NCBI RefSeq assembly: GCF_000424105.1
Contig: NZ_AUJG01000009.1
Location: 31,541 to 95,540, forward strand
Direction of reading: 5' to 3'
Source: Lachnospira multipara ATCC 19207
GTDB lineage: Bacteria > Bacillota > Clostridia > Lachnospirales > Lachnospiraceae
DNA length: 64,000 nt
How positions within the stretch are numbered: position 1 is the stretch's first letter; the number at the start of each line of letters is the position of its first letter. The position numbers and the translations under genes are program-made. Positions 18,733 to 27,318 of this stretch are shown in pieces. Under the pieces are notes generated by a model. That model was not told the DNA's origin. It saw only the letters and a program-made list of their open reading frames with translations, and searched no databases.

Positions 18733-19132
18733 ACATTAACTGTCCTCCGATAAATTCCAATCTGTAAATTTCTTATTAAATAAATAATACCATAACACAA
18801 TTTAATATCCAAATAAATTTTACTATCTACATTTTTTCAAAATCACCTGTCTTAAATTCAATTTTTTATAAAAAGTTAGATTTCTTTAGTCTACATTATG
18901 TCTACATTTTTTCGAAATTTCCCTTTAAAAAATTCAAAGAAAAATTTTCCGATTCTAAAAATTTCATTTTGAAAAATGCCTTAATTTAGGTATTTTTTTA
19001 TACTTTGTCGTCTTTTTCTTAAATTTAACTCGAACAAGTCTTCCTAAAACCGCATAAATACTGAATTCTAAAAAATCAAATTGTCATTTTTATTTTTATT
19101 AAGTTTATTGAATATAAAATTCACTACGATAA

Positions 19133-19582
19133 TGTCGACAATTTTAGAGTAAATTTTTGTTTTTTTTAAATCGAATGTAGACAATTTCAGAGTAAATTTT
19201 TTCTATGTAGACAAAATTAGAGTAATTTTTGATTTTTTTCACCTTAATTTAAAATATTTTGTATACTAACAGTATATTTTACGCTGTAATTAGTATAATT
19301 TTTTATCTTTTTTTTTAGACTTCAAAAATCGGCATGTCTACATTTTTTCGATAAATAGGGCATTTTAGAAATTTTAAAGAAAAATTTCAGACTAAAAAAA
19401 GAAAATTGTAGATAAAATAAGAGTATTTTTGCGATTTTTTGTAAAAATTGCTCTACAAAAAAAAATTTCAAAAAAAACGTAGACAATTTCAGAGTAAATC
19501 AAGATAGATGTAGACAATTTTAGAGTAAATCGACGAAAAAATCGAGACTTTTCCACAATTTGTAGATATTTTACAAGTAAAT
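19133..19582 (+). repeat. Iteron array 1, upstream of the second rep-like gene
   Basis: Direct copies of a 22-bp unit, TGTAGACAATTT followed by YAGAGTAAAT, start at 19133 (TGTCGACA variant), 19176, 19206, 19478 and 19509; degenerate copies start at 19407 and 19561. Nearest spacings are 30, 31 and 43 bases. Inverted half-copies GTCTACA occur at 18889, 18900 and 19336. A DnaA box TTTTCCACA lies at 19549-19557. The 18733-19646 interval has no gene. Iterons next to a rep gene mark a plasmid-type origin and an initiator binding site. Confidence 0.85.
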
Positions 19583-19646
19583 ACTTCAATTTGATAAAAC
19601 CACAAGATATTGATAAACTCACAATAAAAAAAGGGGGTGAAAGATC

Positions 19647-20828
19647 TTGGATAAATTTGCTAATATCGGAAAAATTGTTATAGTTCCAGCTCTTGGTATT
19701 CAGAAAAACTACTCTGAAACTAGAAGCGTCGAAGTTCCAACTTTAGACTTTACTAATACAAGATGTAGTAATTGTATTAATAAATCAATCATTAACGCAT
19801 TTCCTAAGTCATCAACTAAATATCAGCAAGCCTGTGATAACTGTAATAGTTGTCCTTACAAGTCTTTCACTAACCAGACCGTGACTGAAACAGTATATCA
19901 TAATGAGAAAAATAAATTTGGTTACAAACCAATGCTTAAAGCTAACGGAATTAAGCTTTTACTACTACTCCACTTCTATCATCCAGATAGACATGGAATT
20001 ATAGAAAACCTTGATGTTTTAGATTTAGCTAAGCAGCTTAATTGTAATCCAAAAACAATATGGAATAACCTCGAACTTCTAACAAGTTATTCATATATTG
20101 ATTACGTTAAGTCAGATACTGATAAGGTTACAGTAATTATCAATAATTTCGAAAACTACTATCTTCCAGCAAATAAGGGAGGTCGTGGTTTTATTGTGTT
20201 ATCTAGAGAACTTCTTAACCATTTAATTGCTATTAAGTCTTTAGTTGCGCTTCGAATTTATTTACGTGAGCTCATCAATCTTGATCAGACAAACTATAAC
20301 GGAATCGTAAGCATAGATTCAGTAAATATCAAAGATATCAAGCGAGGCCTACCAGACTACTGCAAGCCTTGCATTATTAAGAGCTCTCTTGAAACACCAA
20401 CTGACATTTTCAAAATCAATATCGAGAAGAAGATTATCAAGTTTACAATTAATGAGAAGTTCTTAGCTAAAAAGCAGAAAGAAAACCTTACTAATGAGTA
20501 TGAGAAAATGTTTACTCAATTTGTAATGGACTTCAATAGAAACATTCCTATCATAAATTCATCTGGTCAGTATGAAAAACGATTTGAGGACTTCTTTAAA
20601 GATGAAACATGTGAATCAGGATTTAAGTTATTGAAATTTAGTCCAAAAGAAATTGAAAATATTTCAAGAATTGCTGTTCATTATTCTTATGATTATGTAA
20701 TTGATGTAATACAAATTATTTACAAGAGCTATTATTTAACCAATCGTCAAAACGATATAAAAGACATTGGAGCCTTGATAAATTCAATATTACGATCTCA
20801 ATTTAATAACAAAAATTTGGCTGCTTAA
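19647..20828 (+). CDS. Putative replication protein with N-terminal Cys cluster and winged helix
   Basis: 393 residues. A zinc-ribbon-like cluster (C40, C43, C63, C66, C69) is followed by a helix-turn-helix or winged-helix segment near 110-160 (LDLAKQLNCNPKTIWNNLELLTSYSYIDY). The rest is helical and not recognised. The start is a TTG at 19647, seven bases after GGGGGTG; no ATG is available close by. It lies directly downstream of iteron array 1 and upstream of iteron array 2, which suggests that it is the iteron-binding initiator or a copy-control protein (inference from position). Confidence 0.6.
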   Translation: MDKFANIGKIVIVPALGIQKNYSETRSVEVPTLDFTNTRCSNCINKSIINAFPKSSTKYQQACDNCNSCPYKSFTNQTVTETVYHNEKNKFGYKPMLKANGIKLLLLLHFYHPDRHGIIENLDVLDLAKQLNCNPKTIWNNLELLTSYSYIDYVKSDTDKVTVIINNFENYYLPANKGGRGFIVLSRELLNHLIAIKSLVALRIYLRELINLDQTNYNGIVSIDSVNIKDIKRGLPDYCKPCIIKSSLETPTDIFKINIEKKIIKFTINEKFLAKKQKENLTNEYEKMFTQFVMDFNRNIPIINSSGQYEKRFEDFFKDETCESGFKLLKFSPKEIENISRIAVHYSYDYVIDVIQIIYKSYYLTNRQNDIKDIGALINSILRSQFNNKNLAA

Positions 20829-21023
20829 AACAAGTAGTCTTCTTTTTGTGTCCAGAAATTTTAAAAATTCACTTTCTCGTTTAATTTTAGCTCATTTTTT
20901 CTCTAAAAATATTAAATTATCATTTAATTTCCACAATTTTCAGTCATTTTTACCCTGAATTTTAAAACAAATTTAAAAAGTTTTATAAATAAGTAAGATT
21001 TTTATTCTTTTTACTAGAAAGTT

Positions 21024-21153
21024 TTCGACATTTTTTTGAATGTATTCAACTGTTTTTATCAGCTTTTCAACTATATCTTTTAAGCTTTCAACCTACAAAA
21101 AAAATATTCGACTATTAGGAAAATGTATTCAACATCCCTTAAAAGATTTCAAC
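21024..21153 (+). repeat. Iteron array 2, about 21-bp period
   Basis: TTCRAC occurs at 21024, 21045, 21066, 21087, 21107, 21128 and 21148, with steps of 21, 21, 21, 20, 21 and 20 bases, that is, two helical turns. All are in the same orientation and the remainder of each unit is AT-rich. A reverse half-copy (GTTGAA) follows at 21186. It sits 200 bases after the second rep-like gene in a 920-base stretch without a convincing gene. The motif differs from iteron array 1. Confidence 0.8.
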
Positions 21154-21621
21154 AATCCGCAGCAAAGAAATTTACTTTTGACATTCGTTGAAAACCGCAC
21201 CACTACTGTGATTAAAAAAATTTGATTTAGCAATTAATGTTAATAATTAATGTATTGTATTTATGTTTATAAAAAGGGTATCTGGAATATATTTATTGAT
21301 TTATAAATTAGATAAAAAAGAATTTTTAATATCGTTTTAACGATAGAATATGTTTATAACGTTACATGATCTCATTATTTAAGACTAACAATATATAATT
21401 TTATTACTTAATTTATGATAAAATCTTTAATGTTTTTCTCAAAGTATTTAAAATTACTATATGAATTATAAAAATTTAGGAAGTAAATTTTATTTTGGAG
21501 AATTTTCTTCTCTATTAAGCTCTTTTTAATTACTGTGATTAATAATTTAAAAGGGCTTGATTTATTTCTCCAGAAAATATAATTTACTTCCTGCTCTATT
21601 TTTTTTAAAATTTTCTCTTTT

Positions 21622-21658
21622 TGTGTATAAATCCAAATAATTTTTAAAATTATCCACA
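21622..21658. promoter_or_regulatory. Pair of DnaA boxes
   Basis: TGTGTATAA (21622-21630; reverse of TTATACACA) and TTATCCACA (21650-21658) both match TTATNCACA exactly and lie 28 bases apart in opposite orientation. Together with the AT-rich DNA and array 2 they make 21.0-21.7 kb a good origin candidate. The rest of 20829-21750 holds no gene that I can support. Confidence 0.6.
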
Positions 21659-21750
21659 AAAAACTATGGCTTTAATTTGTCCATATAGCGACTTTTTTAT
21701 TTAAAAGGATAAATTAATTAGCTTTTAACAAAAACGTCTATATGAGCAAA

Positions 21751-22944
21751 TTAGAGGTTATTTAAAAGGTCATCCATTCTGCTCTTTAATAATTCAATTC
21801 TGAGACGTAAATCTGCATCATTTTTGATGACAGTTTTGTTATTCTTCAAAATGTCGAAATTATTTTCAAGTAAATTTAATGCCTGTTCTGTTTTTGCAAT
21901 TGAAGAAATTCTTTTTAATTCTGAATCTGAAATTGCAGTGTTGCGTTGCTCTTTTTCTTTTTGAGCTTGCTTTAACTTTTCAAGGTTAGTTTCTAATCTA
22001 GCTCTTTCCTTTTCAGCCTTATCCTTAGCTTTAATTATATACTTGAGTTCATCTTCAAGATCTTCCTTGCTCTTAGTTGGCTGTGGAACGCTATTAATCT
22101 CATTAAGCTTGTTTTCTAGAAGGGTAAGCTTTTCATTTTTCTCTTCTAATTCTTTGGAAGCTTGCTGAAGTTTTTCTTGATATTCTTTAGCTTCTGCTTC
22201 CTTTTCTTCTGAGAGCTTTTTGATTGACTTATACTCTTCATTTTCAACCTTACCATTGTTCTTAATAAGATTTAAAATTGACATCTGAGCTTCTTCATCG
22301 AGCTTACCAAACTTATCAGCCTGGTTAAGATCAATACCGTTAGAGTTAAGTAATTCACTGAGCTCTGGAATTAACTTCTCGGCTGTAGTATATTTTCTTG
22401 CCTGTCTTTCACTGATGTTAAGTTGCTTAGCGATTTCAGCGTTAATATTGCTGATTTCACCCTTTAATTTCTTTGCTTCATAAAGCTCCTTAAGACGGCT
22501 AACTTCCCATCTCTTTACTTCCATTGAAGCTTCTCTTACATCATGGTTAGCAGATATAAGCATGATTTCTTCATCAAGTTCGCTTGTTGTCTGCTTTTCA
22601 ACCTTACAAGGAATACCTGCTGGGAAAAGGTTGTTATATTCTTTATCTGTCATTGATGAAATAGCATTAAAACGTCTTTCACCTGATACTAATCTATATG
22701 TGTTTGTATCTACATCGAATAATACTGATAGATTGTGTCTTAGACCATTTACTAAGATACTTTCTTTTAATGCTTCAATACCATCCTGAGTGTACATTTC
22801 ATTCTTAGGGTTTGCCTTAATCTGCTCCTTTGGAATGAACTTAAAGTTATATTGAGTTCTTGCTTGAAGATCCTTCATCTTCTCTCCAGCGTTGCCTAAA
22901 TTACCTGATTTGGTTGTTCCTGCGCTAAAACTTTTTTTAGCCAT
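21751..22944 (-). CDS. parB: Partition protein ParB
   Basis: 397 residues. The N-terminal ParB/CTPase domain has the GERR box (residues 88-91, SGERRFNAI) and an earlier NPKNEMYTQDGIEALKESI segment. A helix-turn-helix follows near 165-190 (AEIAKQLNISERQARKY). The last 170 residues are a long Glu/Lys-rich coiled coil, longer than in the usual chromosomal ParB. It is made directly after ParA (two bases between the genes). It should load at centromere sites near parA; two site types are present (see 23861-24375 and 24443). Confidence 0.93.
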   Translation of the reverse strand: MAKKSFSAGTTKSGNLGNAGEKMKDLQARTQYNFKFIPKEQIKANPKNEMYTQDGIEALKESILVNGLRHNLSVLFDVDTNTYRLVSGERRFNAISSMTDKEYNNLFPAGIPCKVEKQTTSELDEEIMLISANHDVREASMEVKRWEVSRLKELYEAKKLKGEISNINAEIAKQLNISERQARKYTTAEKLIPELSELLNSNGIDLNQADKFGKLDEEAQMSILNLIKNNGKVENEEYKSIKKLSEEKEAEAKEYQEKLQQASKELEEKNEKLTLLENKLNEINSVPQPTKSKEDLEDELKYIIKAKDKAEKERARLETNLEKLKQAQKEKEQRNTAISDSELKRISSIAKTEQALNLLENNFDILKNNKTVIKNDADLRLRIELLKSRMDDLLNNL

Positions 22945-22946
22945 AA

Positions 22947-23774
22947 TTACTTTTCTCCTTTCAAGTATTTTGCAAGTTCTCTATAGTGCTTGTTATCCAT
23001 TAATCCTAGATAATTTACAAGCTCTATATAATCCTGCGCTGCGCCACATCTCTTATCGTATGTTAAAAGTGGTTCAAATGTTGTATTTGACTCATTTACA
23101 GCAATACTATTTCTGATGTATGGTGGAAGGAATTTATCTCCGAACATATTTTCATAAGACTCAAACATCTGCTTAAAGAGTGTTGTTCTTCCAGCAACTC
23201 TTGTCATGAAAATACCTGCAAATTCAATATTTAAATTGTACTTTTCGTTTAATTCATCAACTGAATCTATAAGTGACATTAATCCATCATATGAGAAATT
23301 ATCTACACAGATTGGAGTAATAATCTTATCACTTGCACACATTGCGCATGTTGTTAAATATGATTTAAATGGTGAATTATCGATGATGATATAATCGTAT
23401 TTCTCTTTAAGAAGTGCTAAATTATGACGTAAATACAATTCAACGTTAGATTCTTTCATCTTGTCATAAATTACATATATTAGATTGTTTAATTCTCTTG
23501 ATGCGGATAATATAGAAATGTTCTCGTATTCTGTTTCTGTAACATAATATTCGAGTTCTTCAAGATTATCCATCTTACTACAAAACAGCTGTTCATAGTT
23601 CTCATCTTCTATTCCTTCTGATAAACCAAACATTTTAGTTGTGTTCATCTGTGGATCTAGATCAATTAGAAGAGTCTTATAACCAGAAATTGCTAAAATC
23701 TGAGCAATTGTGATAGACGAAGTTGACTTACCAACACCGCCTTTTTCATTAATTAAGCTGATAACTTCAGACAT
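22947..23774 (-). CDS. parA: Partition ATPase ParA
   Basis: 275 residues with the deviant Walker A box KGGVGKST (11-18), LLIDLDPQMN (switch/A' region) near 38, and IIIDNSPF (Walker B) near 130. Length and lack of an N-terminal regulator domain resemble the type Ib or chromosomal-type ParA. Preceded by GGGAGG. It forms the ParABS system with the adjacent parB and drives segregation of the replicon. Confidence 0.95.
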   Translation of the reverse strand: MSEVISLINEKGGVGKSTSSITIAQILAISGYKTLLIDLDPQMNTTKMFGLSEGIEDENYEQLFCSKMDNLEELEYYVTETEYENISILSASRELNNLIYVIYDKMKESNVELYLRHNLALLKEKYDYIIIDNSPFKSYLTTCAMCASDKIITPICVDNFSYDGLMSLIDSVDELNEKYNLNIEFAGIFMTRVAGRTTLFKQMFESYENMFGDKFLPPYIRNSIAVNESNTTFEPLLTYDKRCGAAQDYIELVNYLGLMDNKHYRELAKYLKGEK

Positions 23775-23860
23775 TTTTGACCTCCCTTATTTCATCTAAT
23801 ATTCATTATACATCATATATTTTTTCATTCAAGGAAATTTCATCAAAAAGTACAATAATT

Positions 23861-24375
23861 TTGAACTGAGTTCAAACTATATTAGATGCTTTTATTTTTA
23901 ACATTCATCTTCAAATCATCCTCAAATATTGTATCAAAGGAATATTTTGAACTGAGTTCACAATGCTTATATCCTACTCTTCCAACTAATACTTGGAAAG
24001 TGAATATTTTATGTTATCTAATAAGTTGAACTCAGTTCATTTTCTTTTTAATCCTATTAGATATTGTGATTGGATTTTGAATTCTAATTTAATAAATTGT
24101 GAACTGAGTTCAAAAATAATCTATGTTATTTATATTTATGTAGACTGGATTATGAACCAATTAATGATTAGCATTCGTTAAAATTTCCCTTTAAAGATTA
24201 CTGATTCAAAATTGAACTCAGTTCACAATTATAATCTATAACAAACATAAAACTACAAATTTACAAATTACTAAGTTACTTAAACTATATTATACCTCAT
24301 TCTGTACTTTATAATAACAGACTGAAAATTATATATCTCCATTAGAATATACCTCCAATTTTGAACTGAGTTCAC
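23861..24375. repeat. Cluster of six 15-bp palindromes, candidate ParB sites
   Basis: The motif TTGAACTSAGTTCAA (S = C or G) occurs at 23861, 23947, 24026, 24099, 24212 and 24361, each with at most one or two end mismatches. It is absent from most of the window but appears again at 15725 and 29413. The cluster lies in the 960-base gene-free region upstream of parA, where a plasmid centromere and the parAB operator are expected. Binding by ParB is an inference. Confidence 0.8.
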
Positions 24376-24442
24376 ATCTCATTAAAGAAATCTGAAAATA
24401 TAGCAATTATGCAATACAAAATACATATAAACATACGTTCTT

Positions 24443-24458
24443 TGTTTCACGTGGAACA
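24443..24458 (-). promoter_or_regulatory. Canonical chromosomal-type parS
   Basis: TGTTTCACGTGGAACA is the exact reverse complement of TGTTCCACGTGAAACA, a perfect match to the Spo0J/ParB consensus TGTTNCACGTGAAACA. It is 70 bases beyond the last of the TTGAACTSAGTTCAA palindromes. It may serve the local ParB, or bring the chromosomal ParB/SMC system to this replicon. Confidence 0.85.
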
Positions 24459-24735
24459 AGAACTCAAGGAATTAGAACTATTTGCGATTTTATTAAATCT
24501 TTAGGTGATTTTATATTTTAATCATGATAAAATAATTAATTGTATGACGACATAAGTAAAAAGCTTTAAATCTTATATTACAATGATATTAGTAGTTAGT
24601 TTTTATTAGAATTATGAGCTTATTAAGATATATGAGCTTTATGGTATATAAGAAATTGACAAATATAAGAAATCTGTAAGATTTAAGAGCATCTTCTTAC
24701 AAATCACACGAAACTAAGAATAAGAGGTAGATTTA

Positions 24736-25464
24736 ATGACATTTGAACGTTCTTATAGAATTGGTGTAGAGGATATTGGCTATGAAAATTTAGCCACAAA
24801 CAAAACAATTTTAGAGATTATGGAAGATATTGCGTCAGTTCATTCAGCTTCCGTGGGCTTTGGCGTTAAGGAAATACAGGATAATAACGCTGCTTGGGCA
24901 CTACTTGATTGGAAAGTAAAAGTTATTAGAAGACCAGATTATGACGAAGAAATCAAGGCAGTTACTTGGTCTAGAAAGGCTGACAGACTTTTAGCTTACA
25001 GAGATTTCAAATTATTCGATAAAGATGAGAATTTAATTGCAATTGGCAGTTCTAGATGGATTTACATGAACCTTGAGAAGCGTAGACCAATGAAGATTAC
25101 TGCAGATATCATGGATAGATATGAGTCAGAGGATGTTTCTGTTTTTGATGAAGAAATTGCCAAGATCGATATCTCAGCCCTTGAAAATAAGCAGGAAATT
25201 GCTAGCTTAAACTATAAGCTTAGACGTAGAGACATGGATTATAACGGTCATATGCATAATATAAGCTATATTGATATTGCAAATGAAGTCCTTCCGGAAG
25301 AATTATATTTTAATAAACATTTTTCTGATATTAGAGTTGAATACAAGAAGGAAATCCTAAAGGATGACGATGTTGTGGTAAAGTATTTCCAGGATAATGA
25401 CAGAGTTTTGGTAACATTTGAGACAGAGAATAAGCTTAATGCAGTTATAGAATATAAAAATTAA
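24736..25464 (+). CDS. Acyl-ACP thioesterase
   Basis: 242 residues, two tandem hotdog domains as in the bacterial FatA/FatB-like family. The first contains DIASVHSASVGFGVKE near residue 32 and the second RRRDMDYNGHMHNISYIDIA near 165, with the Asn-His active-site pair. It would release fatty acids from acyl carrier protein. Start follows AGAGGTAGATTTA. It is a single-gene unit closed by a strong terminator. Confidence 0.92.
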   Translation: MTFERSYRIGVEDIGYENLATNKTILEIMEDIASVHSASVGFGVKEIQDNNAAWALLDWKVKVIRRPDYDEEIKAVTWSRKADRLLAYRDFKLFDKDENLIAIGSSRWIYMNLEKRRPMKITADIMDRYESEDVSVFDEEIAKIDISALENKQEIASLNYKLRRRDMDYNGHMHNISYIDIANEVLPEELYFNKHFSDIRVEYKKEILKDDDVVVKYFQDNDRVLVTFETENKLNAVIEYKN

Positions 25465-25481
25465 AGAAGATTGAAAGAAAT

Positions 25482-25545
25482 AGGCCCTTATGGTATACTC
25501 AAATTAACAGAGATAGGTTAATTTAGTATACCTAAGGGCTTTTTT
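25482..25545 (+). terminator. Terminator of the acyl-ACP thioesterase gene
   Basis: A long stem: GCCCTTA with TAAGGGC, GGTATACT with AGTATACC, and AAATTAAC with GTTAATTT, followed by six T. Confidence 0.92.
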
Positions 25546-25613
25546 AATGCTTTTGAAAATGTATTTCTAACGGCCAAGAGTTTACTACAAATAGCCTAAA
25601 AGGAGGGATTTTT

Positions 25614-25817
25614 ATGACACTAATTAATAAAGAGAAGTTTTTAAATGGTGTGGGAAAGGCTGTAGATGCTACTAATAATGCAGCTGATAAGGCTGAAGCT
25701 TATATTAAAGAGCACGAAATTGATAAGAAAACAAAGAAAGTAGCATCAGAAGCTGGAAAAACAGCAAAAAAGATTGGTAAAAAAGTAGGATCAAAGATAG
25801 CAGATTTTATCGAATAA
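25614..25817 (+). CDS. Small Lys-rich helical protein
   Basis: 67 residues, no signal peptide or membrane segment. Rich in Ala and Lys with an amphipathic pattern (KTKKVASEAGKTAKKIGKKVG). Behind a strong AAAGGAGGG site. Not recognised. A histone-like, stress-type (CsbD/YtxH-like) or nucleoid-binding role would fit the composition but is unproven. Confidence 0.65.
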   Translation: MTLINKEKFLNGVGKAVDATNNAADKAEAYIKEHEIDKKTKKVASEAGKTAKKIGKKVGSKIADFIE

Positions 25818-26022
25818 TGTTTTACGTGAAATATTGAAAAACTAATTATAAAAAGAGCTAAGTAATTTAGTTAAAACAATTTTAACTGATAAATTAAGTA
25901 AAATATATGTCTAATACTCAGAAAGCTAGATTTTATGCGCCTTTGTTGATCTTGAAACTGTATGACTTTGTATGAATGATGTGAAAAGGTTTTCATATTT
26001 TTAAAGTTTTAATACGTTAAAG

Positions 26023-26119
26023 CCGCATAAATACTGAATCAATAAATTGTGTAAAATCTAGTTCAAGACAAAAAAACAGTAAAATTTTTCAAAATAAGAC
26101 AAAAAATCAGTAGTATAAT
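26023..26119 (+). repeat. Echo of the origin region: shared 17-mer and two iteron-like units
   Basis: CCGCATAAATACTGAAT at 26023-26039 is identical to 19050-19066, just before iteron array 1. It is followed by AAGACAAAAAAACAGTAAAA (26065) and AAGACAAAAAATCAGTAGTA (26096), 31 bases apart, which resemble the array 1 unit and its spacing. A 17-mer alone could match by chance in AT-rich DNA; the combination is more suggestive. Confidence 0.4.
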
Positions 26120-26144
26120 ATAAAATCGGTGATATAATAATACT

Positions 26145-26275
26145 TGTTCGTGAGACAGAAACGAACATTGAAAAAGCACAGAGACATGAAGGTTAATCTC
26201 CATATTCCTTCGTGTTTGACTATATTTCTATCCCCTCTACTCATCCCCGGTCCCCCAGGCCGGGGACATTTTTAT
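26145..26275 (+). ncRNA. Candidate small RNA with three hairpins
   Basis: A TATAAT box (26133-26138) precedes a region of about 130 bases without a reading frame that folds into GTTCGT/ACGAAC (26146-26166), ACATGAAGG/CCTTCGTGT (26184-26215, one G-T pair) and a GC-rich terminator TCCCCGG/CCGGGGA (26244-26266) followed by T-rich sequence. The -35 box is weak. No match to a known RNA family comes to mind. It lies beside iteron-like repeats, so a copy-control role is one possibility. Confidence 0.55.
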
Positions 26276-26326
26276 ATTTAGTAATTAAAATTCGGATTTT
26301 TAAATAAGTATATATATAAAGATAAA

Positions 26327-26374
26327 TAAAAAGCGAAAGCCAAGATTATATTAATATCAAGGCTTTCGCTTTTT
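26327..26374. terminator. Bidirectional terminator after the HxlR gene
   Basis: AAAAAGCGAAAGCC and GGCTTTCGCTTTTT form a perfect 14-bp stem with A and T flanks on both sides, between the small RNA candidate and the convergent regulator gene. Confidence 0.9.
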
Positions 26375-26406
26375 GTTTGAGGTTTTTTATGAAAAAAATC
26401 TTAGCG

Positions 26407-26733
26407 TTATTCAAGTGTTTTTTTATAATCAGTTCCCCATTCTGCCATAGAATTGATAATTGGTCTCATGGATTCACCGATTTCAGAGAGAGCATATTCT
26501 ACATGAGGGGGAACCTCTGGGTAAACAGTTCTTGTGATAATGCCATCCTCTTCCATTGATCTAAGTGAATCTGTAAGAACTTTTTGACTAATTCCATCTA
26601 AACTGTTTTTTAATTCATTAAATCGCCAAGGTCTTACAAGTAAATTTCTTATTATAAGAAGTTTCCATTTACTGCCAATCAGACTAACTGTTGTAGCAAC
26701 TGGACACTCTGGTAATTCTTGTTTTGTCTTCAT
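26407..26733 (-). CDS. HxlR-family transcriptional regulator
   Basis: 108 residues, one winged helix. HxlR hallmarks: PECPV near residue 8 with the conserved Cys that senses oxidants or aldehydes in relatives, then IGSKWKLLIIRNLL, RFNELKNSLDGISQKVLTDSLR and EYALSEIGESM. The start at 26733 follows AAAGGAGTTCAC. It is divergent from the ACGX peptide gene, with 320 bases between, and could regulate that operon or the downstream oxidoreductases (inference). Confidence 0.93.
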   Translation of the reverse strand: MKTKQELPECPVATTVSLIGSKWKLLIIRNLLVRPWRFNELKNSLDGISQKVLTDSLRSMEEDGIITRTVYPEVPPHVEYALSEIGESMRPIINSMAEWGTDYKKTLE

Positions 26734-27056
26734 GTGAACTCCTTTCGATTTAGAAATATTTTCATAATAAATAATTATAATCAATCATGTTATAAGTACA
26801 AATATGATTAAATGCATAAACGATTAAATGCAAATAGTATTTATTTCAATATAGCATGAAAGTATCGTAAGGTCTATAAAATAAGAAAATGATAGCAAGA
26901 TATAAAACAAAATATAAGTTACAAAAAAGTAACTGGGTTATAAAAAAGTGCGTACTTTTCGATAATTTTAACTTAGTTTATAGTAAAGAAAAGAAAGCAA
27001 GTTAATAAACAAGTTTTCTAATATTTATATTCACAATTAAAAGGAGGATGAATTTT

Positions 27057-27200
27057 ATGTCATTATTAAATCTTAATGGTTGGGTAAATGGTAGCGAAAA
27101 GGCTATGGCAGCATGCGGTTCAGCATGTGGTGCTTCAGATCCTAAGCCAGATGAAAAGCCAGCAGCATGCGGTTCAGCTTGCGGAGCAGGTGACAAGTAA
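27057..27200 (+). CDS. ACGX-type ribosomally made peptide precursor
   Basis: 47 residues. An N-terminal leader-like part (MSLLNLNGWVNGSEKAMA) is followed by two blocks, each ACGSACGA, joined by a Pro/Lys/Asp/Glu linker, giving four ACGx motifs and four cysteines. The ribosome site AAAAGGAGG is strong. A radical SAM/SPASM gene follows 118 bases downstream. From memory this matches what annotation pipelines call the ACGX-repeat peptide and its ACGX-system maturase. The cysteines are the likely sites of thioether cross-links. The mature product and its function are unknown. Confidence 0.85.
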   Translation: MSLLNLNGWVNGSEKAMAACGSACGASDPKPDEKPAACGSACGAGDK

Positions 27201-27268
27201 TTTTTTACCTAATAGATTATACAAACTTAAGTTTAAAAATTAGAACTAAGCAAAAACGTACATTACAG

Positions 27269-27294
27269 GCCTCCAGATATTTTTTTCTGGGGGC
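27269..27294 (+). terminator. Attenuator-like hairpin between precursor and maturase
   Basis: GCCTCCAGA (27269-27277) pairs with TCTGGGGGC (27286-27294), nine pairs with one G-T. It is not followed by a T-run but by TAATTAAAAA, so it probably lowers rather than ends transcription, or protects the precursor mRNA. Such hairpins often give excess of a RiPP precursor over its enzyme. Confidence 0.55.
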
Positions 27295-27318
27295 TAATTA
27301 AAAATAATGGAGGATTAT

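Noticed and set aside
21408..21659. Small minus-strand gene near the DnaA boxes
   Set aside because: A Lys/Ile/Phe-rich frame typical of AT-rich DNA, without a ribosome site.
25818..25833. TGTTTTACGTGAAATA as a second parS
   Set aside because: Two mismatches to the consensus in AT-rich DNA just after a stop codon. Too weak to list as a site of its own.
27002..27196. Minus-strand frame opposite the ACGX precursor
   Set aside because: It has no ribosome site, and the plus-strand gene has a strong one and a matching enzyme downstream.
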